DNA from: Earliella scabrosa
Lineage: Eukaryota; Basidiomycota; Agaricomycetes; Polyporales; Polyporaceae
DNA length: 64,000 nt
Reading direction: 5' to 3'
Assembly (NCBI GenBank): GCA_022605405.1
Contig: JABYQQ010000015.1
Coordinates: 806,001-870,000 of the forward strand
Below, piece by piece: positions 10,103 to 22,339 of the stretch. Numbering within the stretch: the first letter of the stretch is position 1; every line of letters begins with the position of its first letter. The notes under the pieces were generated by a model. It made no database searches. It saw only the letters and a program-made list of their open reading frames with translations, and was not told the DNA's origin. Both the position numbers and the translations under genes were made by a program.

Positions 10103-12144
10103 ATGAACGCCACCGTCTCCTGGCAGGCGGAGCCCCACTTTCGCGGCACTTACTCCATCCTCACCAGCTGTCTCAGCACCCTCTTCGTTTCCACCTGGTC
10201 CGCCCTCCATCTCGACATACCAGAGAGCGGAAAGCGCGGACAGTCAGCTTTCGGGAGATTCGTGGATAAGCTCGGGTGGCTCGTCCTTGGTCTCCTAGCT
10301 CCGGAATATCTCCTCCTCCTCGCGTTCAACCAGTTCATGGCCGCGCGCGAGCTCACCGAGTTTGCGCAGTGGAGATTGGAGACCCCTACAGAAGACCCCT
10401 CCCTGTTAGGGCGCTTTCGTGGTTGGATAGTCACCGGCGCGCGCGAGCTCACCAAGTTTGCGCAGAAGACCCCTGGGCGCTTTCGTGGCTGGATAGTCAC
10501 TGGGTTGCATCACCTCCTTGACATCTTCAAACGCAAAGTGAGTACATATGAAATAACACTATATGCAGCTGTTCACGCAACTGTGTCTGTATCAAGTCAG
10601 CGCACGCCGTCCGCGACACCGAAAAGGGAGAGACGCAGGGGAGTGCGGCCGCAGTGCACGAAATGGAGGAGGCCCACAACACCGCGGCGGAGGCGGACTC
10701 CGCAACGAACGCCGGTCCGACGATCAGGGCCGAGAATGCAGAGAGCTCTGGGAACCTCGGCTCAGAACCCGCTGGTGGCAGCAACCGCGAGCCCGGCGTG
10801 GAGAGCTCGACCCCTCCGCCGCGGACTCGGAGGAAGCGCAAACATCCGTGGACGATCACCCATAGCTTCTTCGCTATCATGGGCGGTTTCGTCCTCCAGG
10901 ACCCACATGACACCCTAGAAGATCGCTATCTCCCCGCCTGGCAAGGCAACGGCGTCCTGGCCGAGGATGCCATTCGCGTTCTCATGGACGTTGAGCCAGA
11001 TCTCATCCCCGACATCCCCGTCGATGAGCTGCTCGATCGCGGCAAGGCGGACGGCCTCGCGAAGATGCTCCTCGCCTGGCAAGTGCTCTGGTTCTGCCTC
11101 AGCTGCCTCAACCGCGCCGTCCAGCACCTCCCACTCTCCCTCCTCGAAGTCACGACCATCGCACACGCGCTCTGCGCGCTGCTCACGTACGCGGTGTGGT
11201 GGAAAAAGCCGAAGGACGTCGGGCAGCCTATTGTCATTGGGATGCACTCTGATGAGGACCGGGAGTGCGCCCGTCGAGTCGGCGCGTGGCTATCAACAAT
11301 GAGTTCTACCAACCGCTCTCTTTTGTTCAACGGAATCCAATTGTACTATATCCCCGAGGGTCTCTATGACCTTCCTCGCCGCTTCAAGTCTGCGAATGCA
11401 TGGCCCACATGGCTCAAGACATCTATGCAACAACTTCGAGATCCCTTCCGCGGTGGATTATCTCAATTCTTGTCTCAGTTCAACTCAGCCAACCCTCTCC
11501 AACATTGGCTTACTACGCTGAAACTCAACTACATCTTCTACGGGAGGCCTTTGCCGTGGTACGTCGACGGAAGCTCCATTGATAAAGCGGAGGAGCAAGC
11601 CGTCAACGAGCGGATGCATCTCCTTTCATCATTATCCGAGGATAAGTTTCGCAACATCATTGATTCCCCATACTGGCTAGGCCATCCTCTCGTCGTCCCT
11701 GTGGCTCATATCCAATCCGCGACACACACAGCGAAGACCGCCAAGTCGCGTTCGAGCATTGGTCTCGCCCTCCTTCCAGCCGTGTACGGCTTCCCTCACC
11801 TGATCGGCCTCGGGGCGATGTTCCCGACCGATGTTGAGCGTTCGCTCTGGCGGTGGACAACGGTGGCGATCATGGTGCTGGGGGTGGGGACGTTCTGCAT
11901 AGTGTACATGATAGCCACAGTTGGTGAATGGTGGTATTGGAGAACTGCGGGCGGCTCTGTCAATGAGCGGTTTGCGGAAGTGGTGCGGGATCGAGTCAGC
12001 AAAGCTGTTGCTGTCCTCAATGTACTAGTATACTTCTTGGGTAGCATGTTTCTGGTTGTGGAGAGCTTCCGACAGCTCTTTGCGCTTCCTCCTGACTCGT
12101 TTACTCTACCGTCGTGGGGGAATTACTGGCCACACTTTGGATAG
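10103..12144 (+). CDS. Multi-pass membrane protein of unknown function, paralogue G2
   Basis: Exons 10103-10537 and 10597-12144 give 660 aa, the longest paralogue. The start MNATVSW was chosen by homology although the frame stays open for 240 bp upstream. The intron at 10538-10596 starts GTGAGT and ends TATCAAG; the CAG four bases later would shift the frame, whereas AAG gives SAHAVRD in register with SAH... of G3 and SAY... of G4. Approximate landmarks are TM1 at 15-38, TM2 at 60-82, an acidic low-complexity linker at about 146-225, HSFFAIMGGFVLQDPH at 234, two helices at about 300-350, YIFYGRPLPWYVDG, and helices at 533-552, 566-585 and 618-637, ending LPSWGNYWPHF. Exon 1 has an internal duplication. 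The variable loop (about 11330-11530) shares SANAWPTWL with G4. Function is unknown. Confidence 0.8.
10342..10500 (+). repeat. Imperfect tandem duplication inside G2 exon 1
   Basis: Copy one (10342-10435) and copy two (10438-10500) both encode ARELTxFAQ followed by GRFRGWIVTG. Copy two lacks about 30 bp. G1, G3, G4 and G5 have a single copy. The duplication keeps the frame and lengthens the cytosolic or lumenal segment after TM2. Confidence 0.75.
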
Positions 12145-12989
12145 CTCCCCCCTGGGCCCTCTCACGCTACATACTCTGTGTTTGTATGCTCGCGCATAGT
12201 GTACGTTCTGCTCTTGTTATTTTCTACTGCAGTGACCGCCCTCCATAGTTATGTATCCACTCCGACTCCGATGTACCACCGATTATTCGTAGCTATGCAT
12301 CCTAGTCTATGGTCCTCGTGTACTAGAGTCCATTCCACCATCCCACAATCTTTGCACTGTTCTCACCGCGCAACACGGTTGGTATTCGCTTACTGCACCG
12401 CCGGAAGACTCGGCGCACGTCCCCCCGAACGTATGAATGGGCTGGCGGGACGCGCAGCCGTTGTCACTTCAATCCTGCTCATACCGGCTGTTCGGCTGGT
12501 CGAGTCGCTATGGACGACCCGCTGAATTCTGGAGACGGTAATGCACTGGAGCACTGGATCGCGAGAGTGGATTGGGTATCCAGAATCCCAGGTCTCGCGG
12601 ATAGACTGAGCCTTCGTGGAAGATACTATCCACGTTCATCATTACTCGGAGGCAGGACTGGGAGATGCCCGTTGAGCTTGCCAGTCGAGCAAATATGTCT
12701 GGTTCGTTTCCTGCGCTGGGTCCTGTCACACTCTCCATCCTGGAAATCTGTCTGACGGCCTTGACGATTGCGTACGAGTTTGTATTCCTTGTTAATCCTC
12801 CCTTTCTACATGCGGGTCAACAGCGGTGCTCCGATTCCGCATCAGTCCTGTCGGGCTGGCCGCTGGACAACGCTACGCGCGCGTCCGAGTTCGACAGGTA
12901 CCACACCGCAACGTACGGAGTTCGGACGAACCTGCGAGTCTGACTTCCTTTTCAACACCAGCAGGAGAACCTTCGTAAGCGACCTCATT
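12145..12989. other. Spacer downstream of G2, no intact gene
   Basis: The first part resembles the 3' flanks of the other paralogues (gtgtacgttctgctctt). A plus-strand frame at 12665-12943 contains a hydrophobic stretch (VTLSILEICLTALTIAYEFV), but it is isolated and has no paralogue in the other units. No F-box 3' remnant was detected. Confidence 0.35.
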
Positions 12990-15600
12990 CGTCCAATTAT
13001 CGACAGTGCCTTACTGAGCTCGCAAAACCGGATTGGTACAGGTTGGAGACAACGCATGACCTACGACGCCATGAGAGGGAGCTCGTGTCCGGTCCCAGAC
13101 CGTACGAAGAGCAGCGAGATAGCCGAAACGCTCTCGCCAGAGCACGGTTCACGTCCGATGCCGCTCTCCGGACTTTGAGGCCCGGGCCCACGGTCATCCT
13201 GTTTCCGCCGCCCATCCGCATCCGCACCATGGCGCCCGCTGCACCGTGCGGTGCTGAAGAGGCACAACCACGAGTGCGTTTGGTCGAGCAGGTCGACGCA
13301 TGCGGAGAACGCAACCGTGACGCGCAATGATTACCGTCCGCGCGCTACTGTGGACACGGGGGTTATCGGTGAGGCTGAAGTCCGCGTCGTAGTACAGGCT
13401 GCTTACCGGCGCGCTCCTTCTCTTCTTGCGCCCGCGCGGCGACGACGTACTTGGGAGCATCGTTTGGGCCGCTTCCTGCACGCCGCAGCGCGATCCGTGT
13501 GGGCCGGCGATGATGCCCTCGGGCCTCGAGACGTTCTCTAGAAGGTTGCTGAGGGCTCCAAAGTATTGGTCGTTCTGAGTCAGCCGACGGAGACACCGAG
13601 CATTACGCCACATACAGCGGGTCGCAGCAACCTGCACAAGGTGAGTGAGGACAGGGTAGATACATCCAGTAGAGGGTATGCACACGCACGTATTTGGAGG
13701 AGAGTGTGGACGGTGAGGGCATTTTCTGAAAGCATACGGCTGAGACGAGGGTTGTTGGATTTGATCCAATCGAGCAGGCCTAGGGTGACGGCGTTGTACT
13801 GCGGCCGCTCGTAACGGTGACCGGTATGCGTATGAGACGGTCGAAAGAGCTGCAGTGAATTCAACAACATCACTGGGATGTTTCGACTGCTACGAGTGAG
13901 TCAGAGAGCTCGTGGAGGCGACGTACAGTCGCTCTTTCACGTTCGAGCCGCTTGTCAGTACATTCTCGGCATGCGCCTCCCCGCGCCAACTTGCAGATTG
14001 GACCCGGCTGCTGTTAATCTCGACGCCGAGTTGCGTAGAGCAGGAGGAAGAGGCGAGAGGTTGCCTGAAGGCTACGGGAGGGAAGTACTTACTCGCATTT
14101 GTGAACAACCTTACAGCTCCGTCGACGTGCGGCATGGGACAGCATGAGCAATCTGTGGTTATACGATTGGTGCTCGCACCCTCTCTCCCAGGGTCACTGT
14201 GCTTGCATACTGACCTCGGGCCTCTGACCGAACACTCGCTCTACGTTGTGCATCGTGACATATGGGCCATGGCCTCTACATCTGCTCCACGCACTAACAC
14301 ATGAGGTAGCGATAAGCCGATGCTAATCAGCGGGGCGGAGTAAGGGGGTAGGACAGGGTCTGGGGAGTTTGTGCGGGTACGAAAACGGCGGGGCAGCGCG
14401 AGAGAGGACGGGCGTACCAGACAACATCGCAGTCCGAGAGCGCAGCCCACGCACGACTGTCATCGCGCGCGTAGACGTTTGCGCACCCTCCAGCTCCCTA
14501 CTCGCCAGCGTCGGCCTACACCAGGATGAGGTGCACGAGTCACTCGTTCCAACACGTCTAGAGTGAGACACGTAGCTTCGAGCGGACGGCGAGAATCCAG
14601 CGCGCAACCGAAATGTCCTGGCCAATGGAACGACCTGTGATGTCGGAGAACCCGCGGAGGGCAAGGCACACTTGCGGTTTGAGAAGCTGCTCAGCAACGC
14701 ATCCGCCGCGTCTGGGCTCGGGGTGGACGAGATGCCGATGACCGGCCGCGCGGAGGAGTCAGAAGCTCGACCGTTCAACGTTCAGTACTCAGTGTGCTGA
14801 CAGCAGGAAGAGAGAAGAAGCTGAGAAGGTGCAGACTCTGCTGTGGTCGACGCGCGATGGAGGAGAGGCACGGATCACGTACATAAGCCGATGACGCCTG
14901 CAACCGAAGTTCGAACGGATCGCGCTCGCACCCACTGTACGACTGTCAGTCTCTCTCCTAACGCGAGCCGTCTCTCTTTCTGCGAGTCTTACATCATGCT
15001 GTTCTGACCTCGGTGGACTGCCTGAGCAGTCTGAGTTCTTAGAGATCTGAGGTATGCATAGCAACACTCTGCCCGACTACGCGTCCACTCCCTCTCATCC
15101 GGTCTCTGGAGCCTCTCAGCTCATATCCCTTCAAGGCCCTTCAATCGGATGCTACGCGACCAGAGGATCCAGAACCGTCTCAGGGTCTACCCAACGAGAC
15201 GTAGGACTTCCTGTATGCTAGTACATTGTACGCAGCAGCTCGATGCACGACTTGGATGGTGCGTCCCCATGTTCCACTTCCCACACAAGCCCTCGGACGT
15301 TGACCATACACAGCTCAATGTGCTGAAAGTCCTTGTGAAACTTTCTTGTCGCCGCCCAAAGCCACTCCCTCGGTGCGTCACCCATGGAAGTCTCCTCCGT
15401 CCGCCGAACGACTTCGAATCCCCGCTCCGAGTACTTTATGGCGCCAAAGTAGCTCCTGCAGAACGCGGAGCGAGTTCGCTCCGTTGCCGCACCGTCACGC
15501 ATGCCTCAGATTCCCGAGCCCACCTACGGCAAGGCGCTGCCGAGCCTCTAACACGTCCCCATCCGCCCGTCTCATTCGAGCACGAAGGCAACCCGGACGA
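12990..15600 (-). pseudogene. Spacer block copy A: decayed minus-strand multi-exon gene
   Basis: This is one of three collinear blocks (A here, B 22340-25540, C 54560-57780). Markers in fixed order and spacing are gcttcctgcacgccgc (13471, 23425, 55690), ctcagcaacgcatc (14690, 24611, 56862) and cttcaaggccc (about 15132, 25062, 57290). On the minus strand a CAG acceptor precedes GTTGCT in all three, followed by similar peptides (here NARCLRRLTQNDQYFGALS). Another exon-like stretch reads RGLRSRTAMLSGTPVLS, matching RGLRSRVAMSFGTPVLS in B. Frameshifts break it. The family is not recognised. Some parts look equally coherent on the plus strand, so the strand is uncertain outside the spliced segments. 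Confidence 0.4.
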
Positions 15601-16099
15601 CTGAGGCACGTTCAATGCGCTCTCGGAGCAGCGACTAGTACGCGAGAGGCAGAAGGGCCCAGGAAAGTACTCGGACACGTGTCGCGCTCCCTCGCTCTGC
15701 TTCAAGCTGTACACGTCTCTGGCCATCAAGCTCAAGGTGGGAGCGGTCCCTGCTGTATGCGGCACGGCGCTGCACCTCACACATCGACGAGGCCATGCCG
15801 TCTACACCTCGAAAGCCCCAGACTCCAGAACCACCGCCTGGATAGGCGCTGCCCCCGCCCGAGACTCTACCTCCGTGCTGTATGCGCGCGTATACAACCT
15901 TGGTTTCTCATGGTCAAGGGAAGCCCCTTCAGGCCGTCACGACCTCCCTCTCCCCTCCATCGTCCGCGCGCACGCGCCCGCTATTCGCGAACACGCGCGA
16001 GCAGCCACTGCGCGTCCAGAGGCCATGTACTCCGCGGTCTCTACAGTTATGGACGTGCTCGTGCTGCCACTCGAGGTCGGAAGGCGATCGTCAACTTGC

Positions 16100-18070
16100 C
16101 CCTCTCACGACGGACACGATGAGCAGCGTGATCGAGCTGCTTAAGTACTCCAACTTCAAGTCGATCGACTCGTGCACGTCCTAGGTCGTGCTCGGGGCGG
16201 GCGCGATACGCTCGGCGCGGCTGACGACCGAACGAACCTCGAGGCGAAGCATTCGGGTGAGTGGATTCCGAGACGGTCATGGCGTGAAGGCATTATCTGA
16301 CCTTTGCTTTTTGTGTCGCTAGTCGGCGTCCCAGTTGCTAGTGATCGTGATGTCGGCCATCTCATAGGTGCGCGAGCCGTTAAGGAGGGACATCCGAGCC
16401 AGACGAACAACGGACTCGCTGCTGTAGTGGAGTGCTCGCGCGTCCAATCACAATCTAATAGGCTGCATGTTCTCAATACCTGTCCCTGCAGATACTACGC
16501 GTCAGGTCGCAGCCTCTCGTGCGCATGGGCACTCATCACAAAGACGCTTTGAGATGCTGCAATGCTGGGCGCAGCGCAACGCTCGACGGTGTCTGGCGAC
16601 ACGTCTCATGCGCAGACTTTATCCGAATCCCGCGTGGACGACCACTCATTCGCACCATTGCGATGCGAGGTCGGTACGCATGACCCGCAAGCACCAGTCG
16701 TGGACGCTGACCCTGCCGCTTCATGTGGCGTGATCGTACAACAGCTTCACGACAAACCGGACGCTGGCCCTGCGAGTCTCCCAACACGGCCGTTCAGCAG
16801 CATGCTCACTCCTGTGCTTCTTTGTCCATAGTGTCCGCATACTATGATGCGCAGAGCTGGCGATCCACGAGCGAGTCCACGCAACGGTTCTGCTACTCGA
16901 GCACCCCCAAGATCTGCCTACCGCTGCTGATGGCTGACCGGATGGGGTACACGGTGGAGCTCCTCGCGCGCGCATTCGCGTTCAATATCGCATACTCTCA
17001 ATAGCTTCGCCCGCCCTCGCCAGACTGGTTCAATGCGCTGTTATTGTCACTGCCTCTAGCTTGTTCACCCGTCTCCTGCTCCCTCGTCGCTTCGAAACGC
17101 TCCGCAGGTCAGCGCGATGTCTAACAATTTACGTGCGTGCTCGAGGGCCGTTCAGGCGTCGAGGATGGCATATGGCGGTTGACCTGACATACGGTCGATT
17201 GGAGCGAAGCCAGGCTGGAGGCTCAATCGGCCATTCGCGAGCGATGAGAGAGTTCCCGCAGAAGCTCGTCGACGCTGACGCATGCGTCTGGGCGCGTTCT
17301 TCCTGCAATATCCGTGTTATGGGCAGCACACTACAGCAGTCCTGTTACTGGCGCACACGCAACCCGCCCTACCCCGGACACGATGAAGCCACGTACTCAA
17401 CTCAGAGCTACTCACGCGTGCATTCACGCCTCTGAAAGGCCGCACATTTTGACACTTCCTACCGCGCTTGTCGGACAGGTCCACCACGCTGCCGCCTCCC
17501 GCGCCTTCCTGTCTTCGATGTCTTCGATCCTCTCGTCGCTCTCGGCATCTTGCTCGTCGACGCCATGGCCCGCAATGCTCCTGCGTGCTTGTGCGCACCT
17601 TCTGCGCCGTCGCGCACAATCCCAGGGCCCGACCCCGCACTGCCCCTCTGTACGACCACTTCGCGCGAAGACAGGTGGAGAAGTCGCGATCCGTCGTCGC
17701 CGGTGAGAGCATTCGCACAACGCGTCAGCACTCGTGATACTGACGCATGCCCTCATAGGTAATTCTCTTCGAACGTCTGAACGAGGTGGACGATCGTCGA
17801 CGCCCACCCGGCAGTCCAATGGCGTGCTCGTCGACGAAGCGCTCTCCTTTATGAAGTTCGAGCTGCCGTCCATGTTGGAAACACATCTACTCCGTTACTG
17901 CCACTCGCGGTGCACCAGACGCGTGGGGATGGCTTATCGCTCTGCCTCCTCGAGGTCCTCTAGGTTGCGGGTACTGGGTACGCGCTGCACATGGATGCCA
18001 CCTGGTGGACGGAAGAACGAGGGAGCGGGCGGTCAAGCCACCTTGCAGGCGAACGGGTGGATGGAATGAG
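16100..18070 (+). pseudogene. Decayed relic of the membrane-protein family, G2-G3 spacer
   Basis: This is the sister of the 6300-8460 relic. Fossil introns lie at about 16258-16318 (GTGAGTGG, tatctgacc, CGCTAG) and 17703-17758 (GTGAGAGC, CTGAC, CATAG; 56 nt, same length as at 7989-8044). After the second, a shifted frame reads QSNGVLVDEALSFM, aligning with WQGNGVLTEDGVRVLM of the intact genes. Stops and indels prevent translation. The stretch 15600-16100 before it is the tail of spacer block A and holds only broken frames. Confidence 0.5.
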
Positions 18071-19419
18071 CGCATGGGCGTTCGATGGCGAGCGGTGCGA
18101 AGCGCTGAGCTCTCCTGCTGGTGGCCTGGTTGGCTTCTTCCACCGGATGGGGCTGAGATGTCGTGATTGCGTCCATGATGCCGGATCCGAGGCCGCATGC
18201 TCGAAGGTCCCTACCCTGTTCTACCGTCTTCACCTCTGCCAGTTGCCTTGAGTCCAACGCACAATCTGGACGTCTCGAGACGCTCCTCAAGTTCATATGG
18301 GATCCCGGTACGCTCGTTACATGAAACCCTGACGCATGGTGTAGCACAGCTGACCCAGACGTCGAGCAGCATTCCGCACCTACCGCGATGAGTAGGGGTA
18401 CCCCGAGCAAGTTGTTACCTGCTGACCTGCGGGTCCATGGTTTGGTTCTATCACACTCCTTGCCATCTTCATCCAGTTCGCGTCATGAGCAGCTCTTCGA
18501 CTCCAACGCCCAGGGCTTCAGGGTTCGACACGCAACGACCGGCTGCAGACTCGCGTCTGCTTGAGCATTGGACTCGGCATCTGCTCCCGACTTGGGCTTA
18601 CGGCCTGCCTTTACCAGTGCTATTGGTAGAACTGCGCTGAGGCGGTCGTCTATGTTCTCGTTGGGAGCACGACCGTTTCGGGAGCCCGCTGGCACGCATC
18701 GCAGGTGTTGCAGTGCGCCTTCGTGGGCGCAGCCGCAACATGTGCGATGATGGACGATATCTCGAACTGTTCACCATGTCAGACGTATACTTCGTCTTCG
18801 AGAGCTCCGGGTCGCTGTTTGTAACCGCGTTTTACGGTCGATGCGGAAAATCCAAGCCAATTCTTGTCGTCTCAAAATCCAGGGTCCTGAAGATCGATAC
18901 ACATATTTGTCTCTTCGATCGTGCATGTGCATTGGACGTCGTTGTATGCGCTATTTCACCCGCCTTGCTCACAGACTGATGTTCCTCCCTGCGACATAGA
19001 CCGAATACCCATCTTGGGAACGATACCCATGTCCTCACGGAATGATCACCGATGACACTGGCACCCCCATATACTTAGGTATACGCTCGCTGACATGTCG
19101 AGGCGCTCTATCCGATGTGCGGCGATTCGCATGCTGCTCTTCCCAGCATCGACATGCCACCCGGACCGGGTACTGTCGTCCGAGCTACAGCTGCGCTCCA
19201 GTCGTCTTGCATGGCCTAAGCTTGGAGGGCCATTCGATGGTTCGTGCCCCATTCGCACCCATGAACGTTTGAACACCCGGATCCTGCAGCCAGGTTGCAG
19301 CTTGGGTTCCGGCGATTTCGAGTGCGATCAAAGAAGTCCCGTTCCCGACATTGATCACAACTCCGGTCCAGCAAGCGCCGCATCGCCGACTGACAGGGAA
19401 GCAGCTGTCATAATGGAGC
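18071..19419. other. Spacer upstream of G3, no intact gene
   Basis: It is collinear with 8461-9850 except that the MITE-like segment is missing or unrecognisable. A plus-strand frame near 18713-18979 has a hydrophobic tail but no counterpart preserved in the sister spacer. The last about 100 bp (cccgacattgatcac, gccgcatcgccgactgacag) belong to the conserved upstream block of the array genes. Confidence 0.4.
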
Positions 19420-19664
19420 GGGAACCGAGCACGGGTCGAGGGTGAACGTTTGAACACGAGCATCTCTCGCGCTCTCTCCCGCACGACCAAGCGCCACACA
19501 GCAACCGGGTTGTCTGTTCAGTCGGTCCACCGTGCTGTCCTCCACGCCTTGGCCGCGCGCGCCGGCTTGGACGCGTCTGTGAGCACCCATATAGATCTCG
19601 CACAGACGTGCGCTGTCCTTCGCTCGCACCCGAGAGCCCGCTCCTCCGCCGCCCGTCTGACACG
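19415..19664 (+). promoter_or_regulatory. Promoter of membrane gene G3
   Basis: The GGGAACCGAGCACGG element at about 19420 and CATATAG at 19588-19594 are conserved. The CCAAT box is mutated to CCAAG (19487-19491), so CCAAT-dependent expression may be lost in this copy. Confidence 0.45.
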
Positions 19665-21656
19665 ATGAACGCCACCGTCTCCTGGCACGATGAGCCGGAT
19701 TTCCGTGGCACATACTCCATCCTCGCCAGCTGCCTCAGCACCCTCTTCGTTTCCACCTGGTCCGCCCTCCATCTCGATATCCCCGAGAGCGGCAAGCGCG
19801 GACAGTCAGCTTTCGGGAGATTCGTGGATAAGCTCAGGTGGCTCGTCATTGGTCTCCTAGCACCGGAATACCTCCTCCTACTCGCATTCAATCAGTTCAT
19901 GGCCGCGCGCGAGCTCACCAAGTATGCGCGGGAGCAATTGAAGACTCCTACGGAAGACCCCATGTTTGTGCGCTTTCGTCGCTGGATGGTGAGAGGGTTC
20001 CATCATTTCTGTGACATCTTCAGTCGAAAAGTGAGTACCTATGAGATAACACGATATATGCGGCTGTTAACACCGTTGTTCCTGTGTTAGTCGGCCCACT
20101 CCGGTGGCGATATCGAAACGGGAGAAACCCAGGGGAGTGCGGCTGCGGTGCACGAGATGGACGAGGCCCACAAGACGGCGGCGGAGGCGGACTCCGCAAC
20201 GACCTCCGGTCCGACCGTCGGGGCCGAGAATGCGGAAAGCTCTGGGAACATCGCCTCAGAACCCGCTGGTGGCAGTAGCTGCGAGCCCAGCGTGGAGAGC
20301 TTGACTGCTCCGCCGCGGCAGCGCAAATATCCGTGGACGATCACCCACAGCTTCTTCGTCATCATGGGCGGTTTTGTCCTCCAAAACCCACATGACACGC
20401 CCGTCGATCGCTATCTCCCCGCCTGGCAAGGCAACGGCGTCCTGACCAAGCATGGCGTTCAAACCCTCATAAACGTTGAGCCAGATCTCATCCCCGACAT
20501 CCCCGTCGACGAGCTACTTGACCGAGGAAAGGCGGACGGCCTCGCGAAGATGCTCCTCGCCTGGCAAGTCCTCTGGTTCTGCCTCAGCTGCCTCAACCGC
20601 GCCGTCCAGCACCTCCCGCTCTCCCTTCTCGAAGTCACAACAATCGCACACGCGCTCTGCGCGCTGCTCACGTACGCCGTGTGGTGGAAGAAGCCGAAGG
20701 ACGTTGGGCAGCCTATTGTCATCGGGACGCACTCTGATGTGCCAGTGGATCGGCAGCGCGTTCGTCAAGTTGGCGCGTGGCTATCAGCGCTGAGCATTGC
20801 CGAACGCTCTCTTCTGTTCGATTCAATCTTGTTGTTCCACTGTTGCGAATTTCGACATCTCCCGCAGTCTGAGGATTTTGATGAGGATTTTGAGCTCGAA
20901 TTTTCTCAATGGCCAACCTCACGTTTCCGGGACGCTTGCGATGGCAAACCTCCAGCCTCAGCGTCCGAAGTCAGGCCTCTCAGGTCCTACTTGTCGGTCA
21001 GTGCCATCCGAAAGTGGCTTACCGCGCAGAAAGTCAAGTACATCTTCTACGGGAGGCCTTTGCCGTGGTACGTCGACGGCAGCTCCATCGACAAAGCAGA
21101 GGAGCAAGCCGCCAACGAGCGGATGCATCTTCTTTCATCATTATCCGAGGATGAGGTCCGCGACATCGTTTATTTCACATACATTGAAGAAACTCCTCTC
21201 GTCGTCCCTGTGGCTCATATTCAAGCCGCGACACACACAGCTGAGACCGCCAAGTCGCGTTCGGGCATTGGTCTCGCCCTCCTTCCAGCCGTGTACGGCT
21301 TCCCTCACCTGATCGGCCTCGGGGCGACGTTCCCGACCGATGTTGAGTGTTCGCTCTCAGGGCGGTGGACGACGGTGGCGGTCATGGTGCTGGGGGTGGG
21401 GACGTTCTGCATAGTGTACATGATAGCCACAGTTGGTCTATGGTGGTGGCGGAGAACCGCGCGGGGCTCTGTCTATCGCCAGTTTGCGGGAGTGGTACGG
21501 GATCGAGGTGGGAAAGCTGTCGCTGTCTTTAACGTACTAGTATACTTCTTAGGTAGCATGTTCCTGGTCGTGGAGAGCTTCCGACAGCTGTTTGCCCTCC
21601 CTCCCGATTCGTTTACTCTACCATCGTGGGGCAATTACTGGCCACACTTCTCTTAG
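19665..21656 (+). CDS. Multi-pass membrane protein of unknown function, paralogue G3
   Basis: Exons 19665-20030 and 20091-21656 give 643 aa. The intron at 20031-20090 (60 nt) has GTGAGT and a TTAG acceptor and sits exactly at the position of the G1, G2 and G4 introns. The start MNATVSWHDEP matches the paralogues. The product has TM1 and TM2 in exon 1, an acidic linker with the same AAAVHEMDEAHKTAAEADSA-type sequence as G2, then the core WTITHSFFVIMGGFVLQNPH, LLDRGKADGLAKMLLAWQ, YIFYGRPLPWYVDG, VAVMVLGVGTFCIVYM and the LPSWGNYWPHF end. The variable loop (about 20820-21030) is acidic (EDFDEDFELEF) but ends in RSYLSVSAIR, close to RSYLSVSAMR of G1. Function is unknown. Confidence 0.8.
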
Positions 21657-21865
21657 CTTCCCATTTCACACTACGCTACTACTCGGTCCTGTCCGGATGC
21701 TGGTACTGTGTACCTTCTATGTTGTGCTGATCCATGGATGTCGACCTTCATCGCTACGTACTGACTCTCATCGGTTATTTACATTGCTGGCATATGTACG
21801 ACTCTACATATTGTGATCTGTACTATATACCACCCTGATGGTTTCTCGCTGCACGCGCGCGTGAA

Positions 21866-22171
21866 ATCGAGCCCGTCGTGGCGTGCTCGAACGACAATAT
21901 TCGCTGCGAGGCGCATTGGGCCCGCAACTTATACGTACTTGCACGGAGGGCAGAGCCACGACGACAACGCAACAACTCGACGTGCGCACTACAGCCGCCT
22001 TGGCCGCGACTCTATCTGCATCCTTCTGCTGACACGAGTGGTGGCAAAAGAGATGGATGGTTTCACGGGAGGGCCGCCCTACGAGTGCTGTACGAAGGAG
22101 CGGGGGTCGGGAGGGCGGTGATGTGGGACCTGCATAACGCTGGGTTCTGGAGTGCGCCGACTAAGTCGTAG
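21866..22171 (+). pseudogene. 3' remnant of an F-box gene behind G3
   Basis: It matches the 3' half of the intact F-box gene (about 62900-63390) with internal deletions. Shared strings include gtcgtggcgtgctcgaacga and actacagccgccttgg, and the encoded ends correspond: RVLYEGAGVGRAV...DLHNAGFWS here and AVLYEGAAVERAA...DPHNDGFWR in the gene. It ends in its own TAG at 22169-22171. The F-box part itself is absent. Confidence 0.65.
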
Positions 22172-22339
22172 ACGCGGCGTTCGGATGTGAGCTGGAGAAT
22201 CGAAGGGGCGGGACGTGCATGGCTGTGGCGAGATATTTGCGTATTCTTCGACTTCAAATGTGCAATATACGCTTACTTGATCCTTGCGGAGAGCCTACAT
22301 CGATGCATTACGCTTAGCCAGGGACCAGCACCGTTTTAG

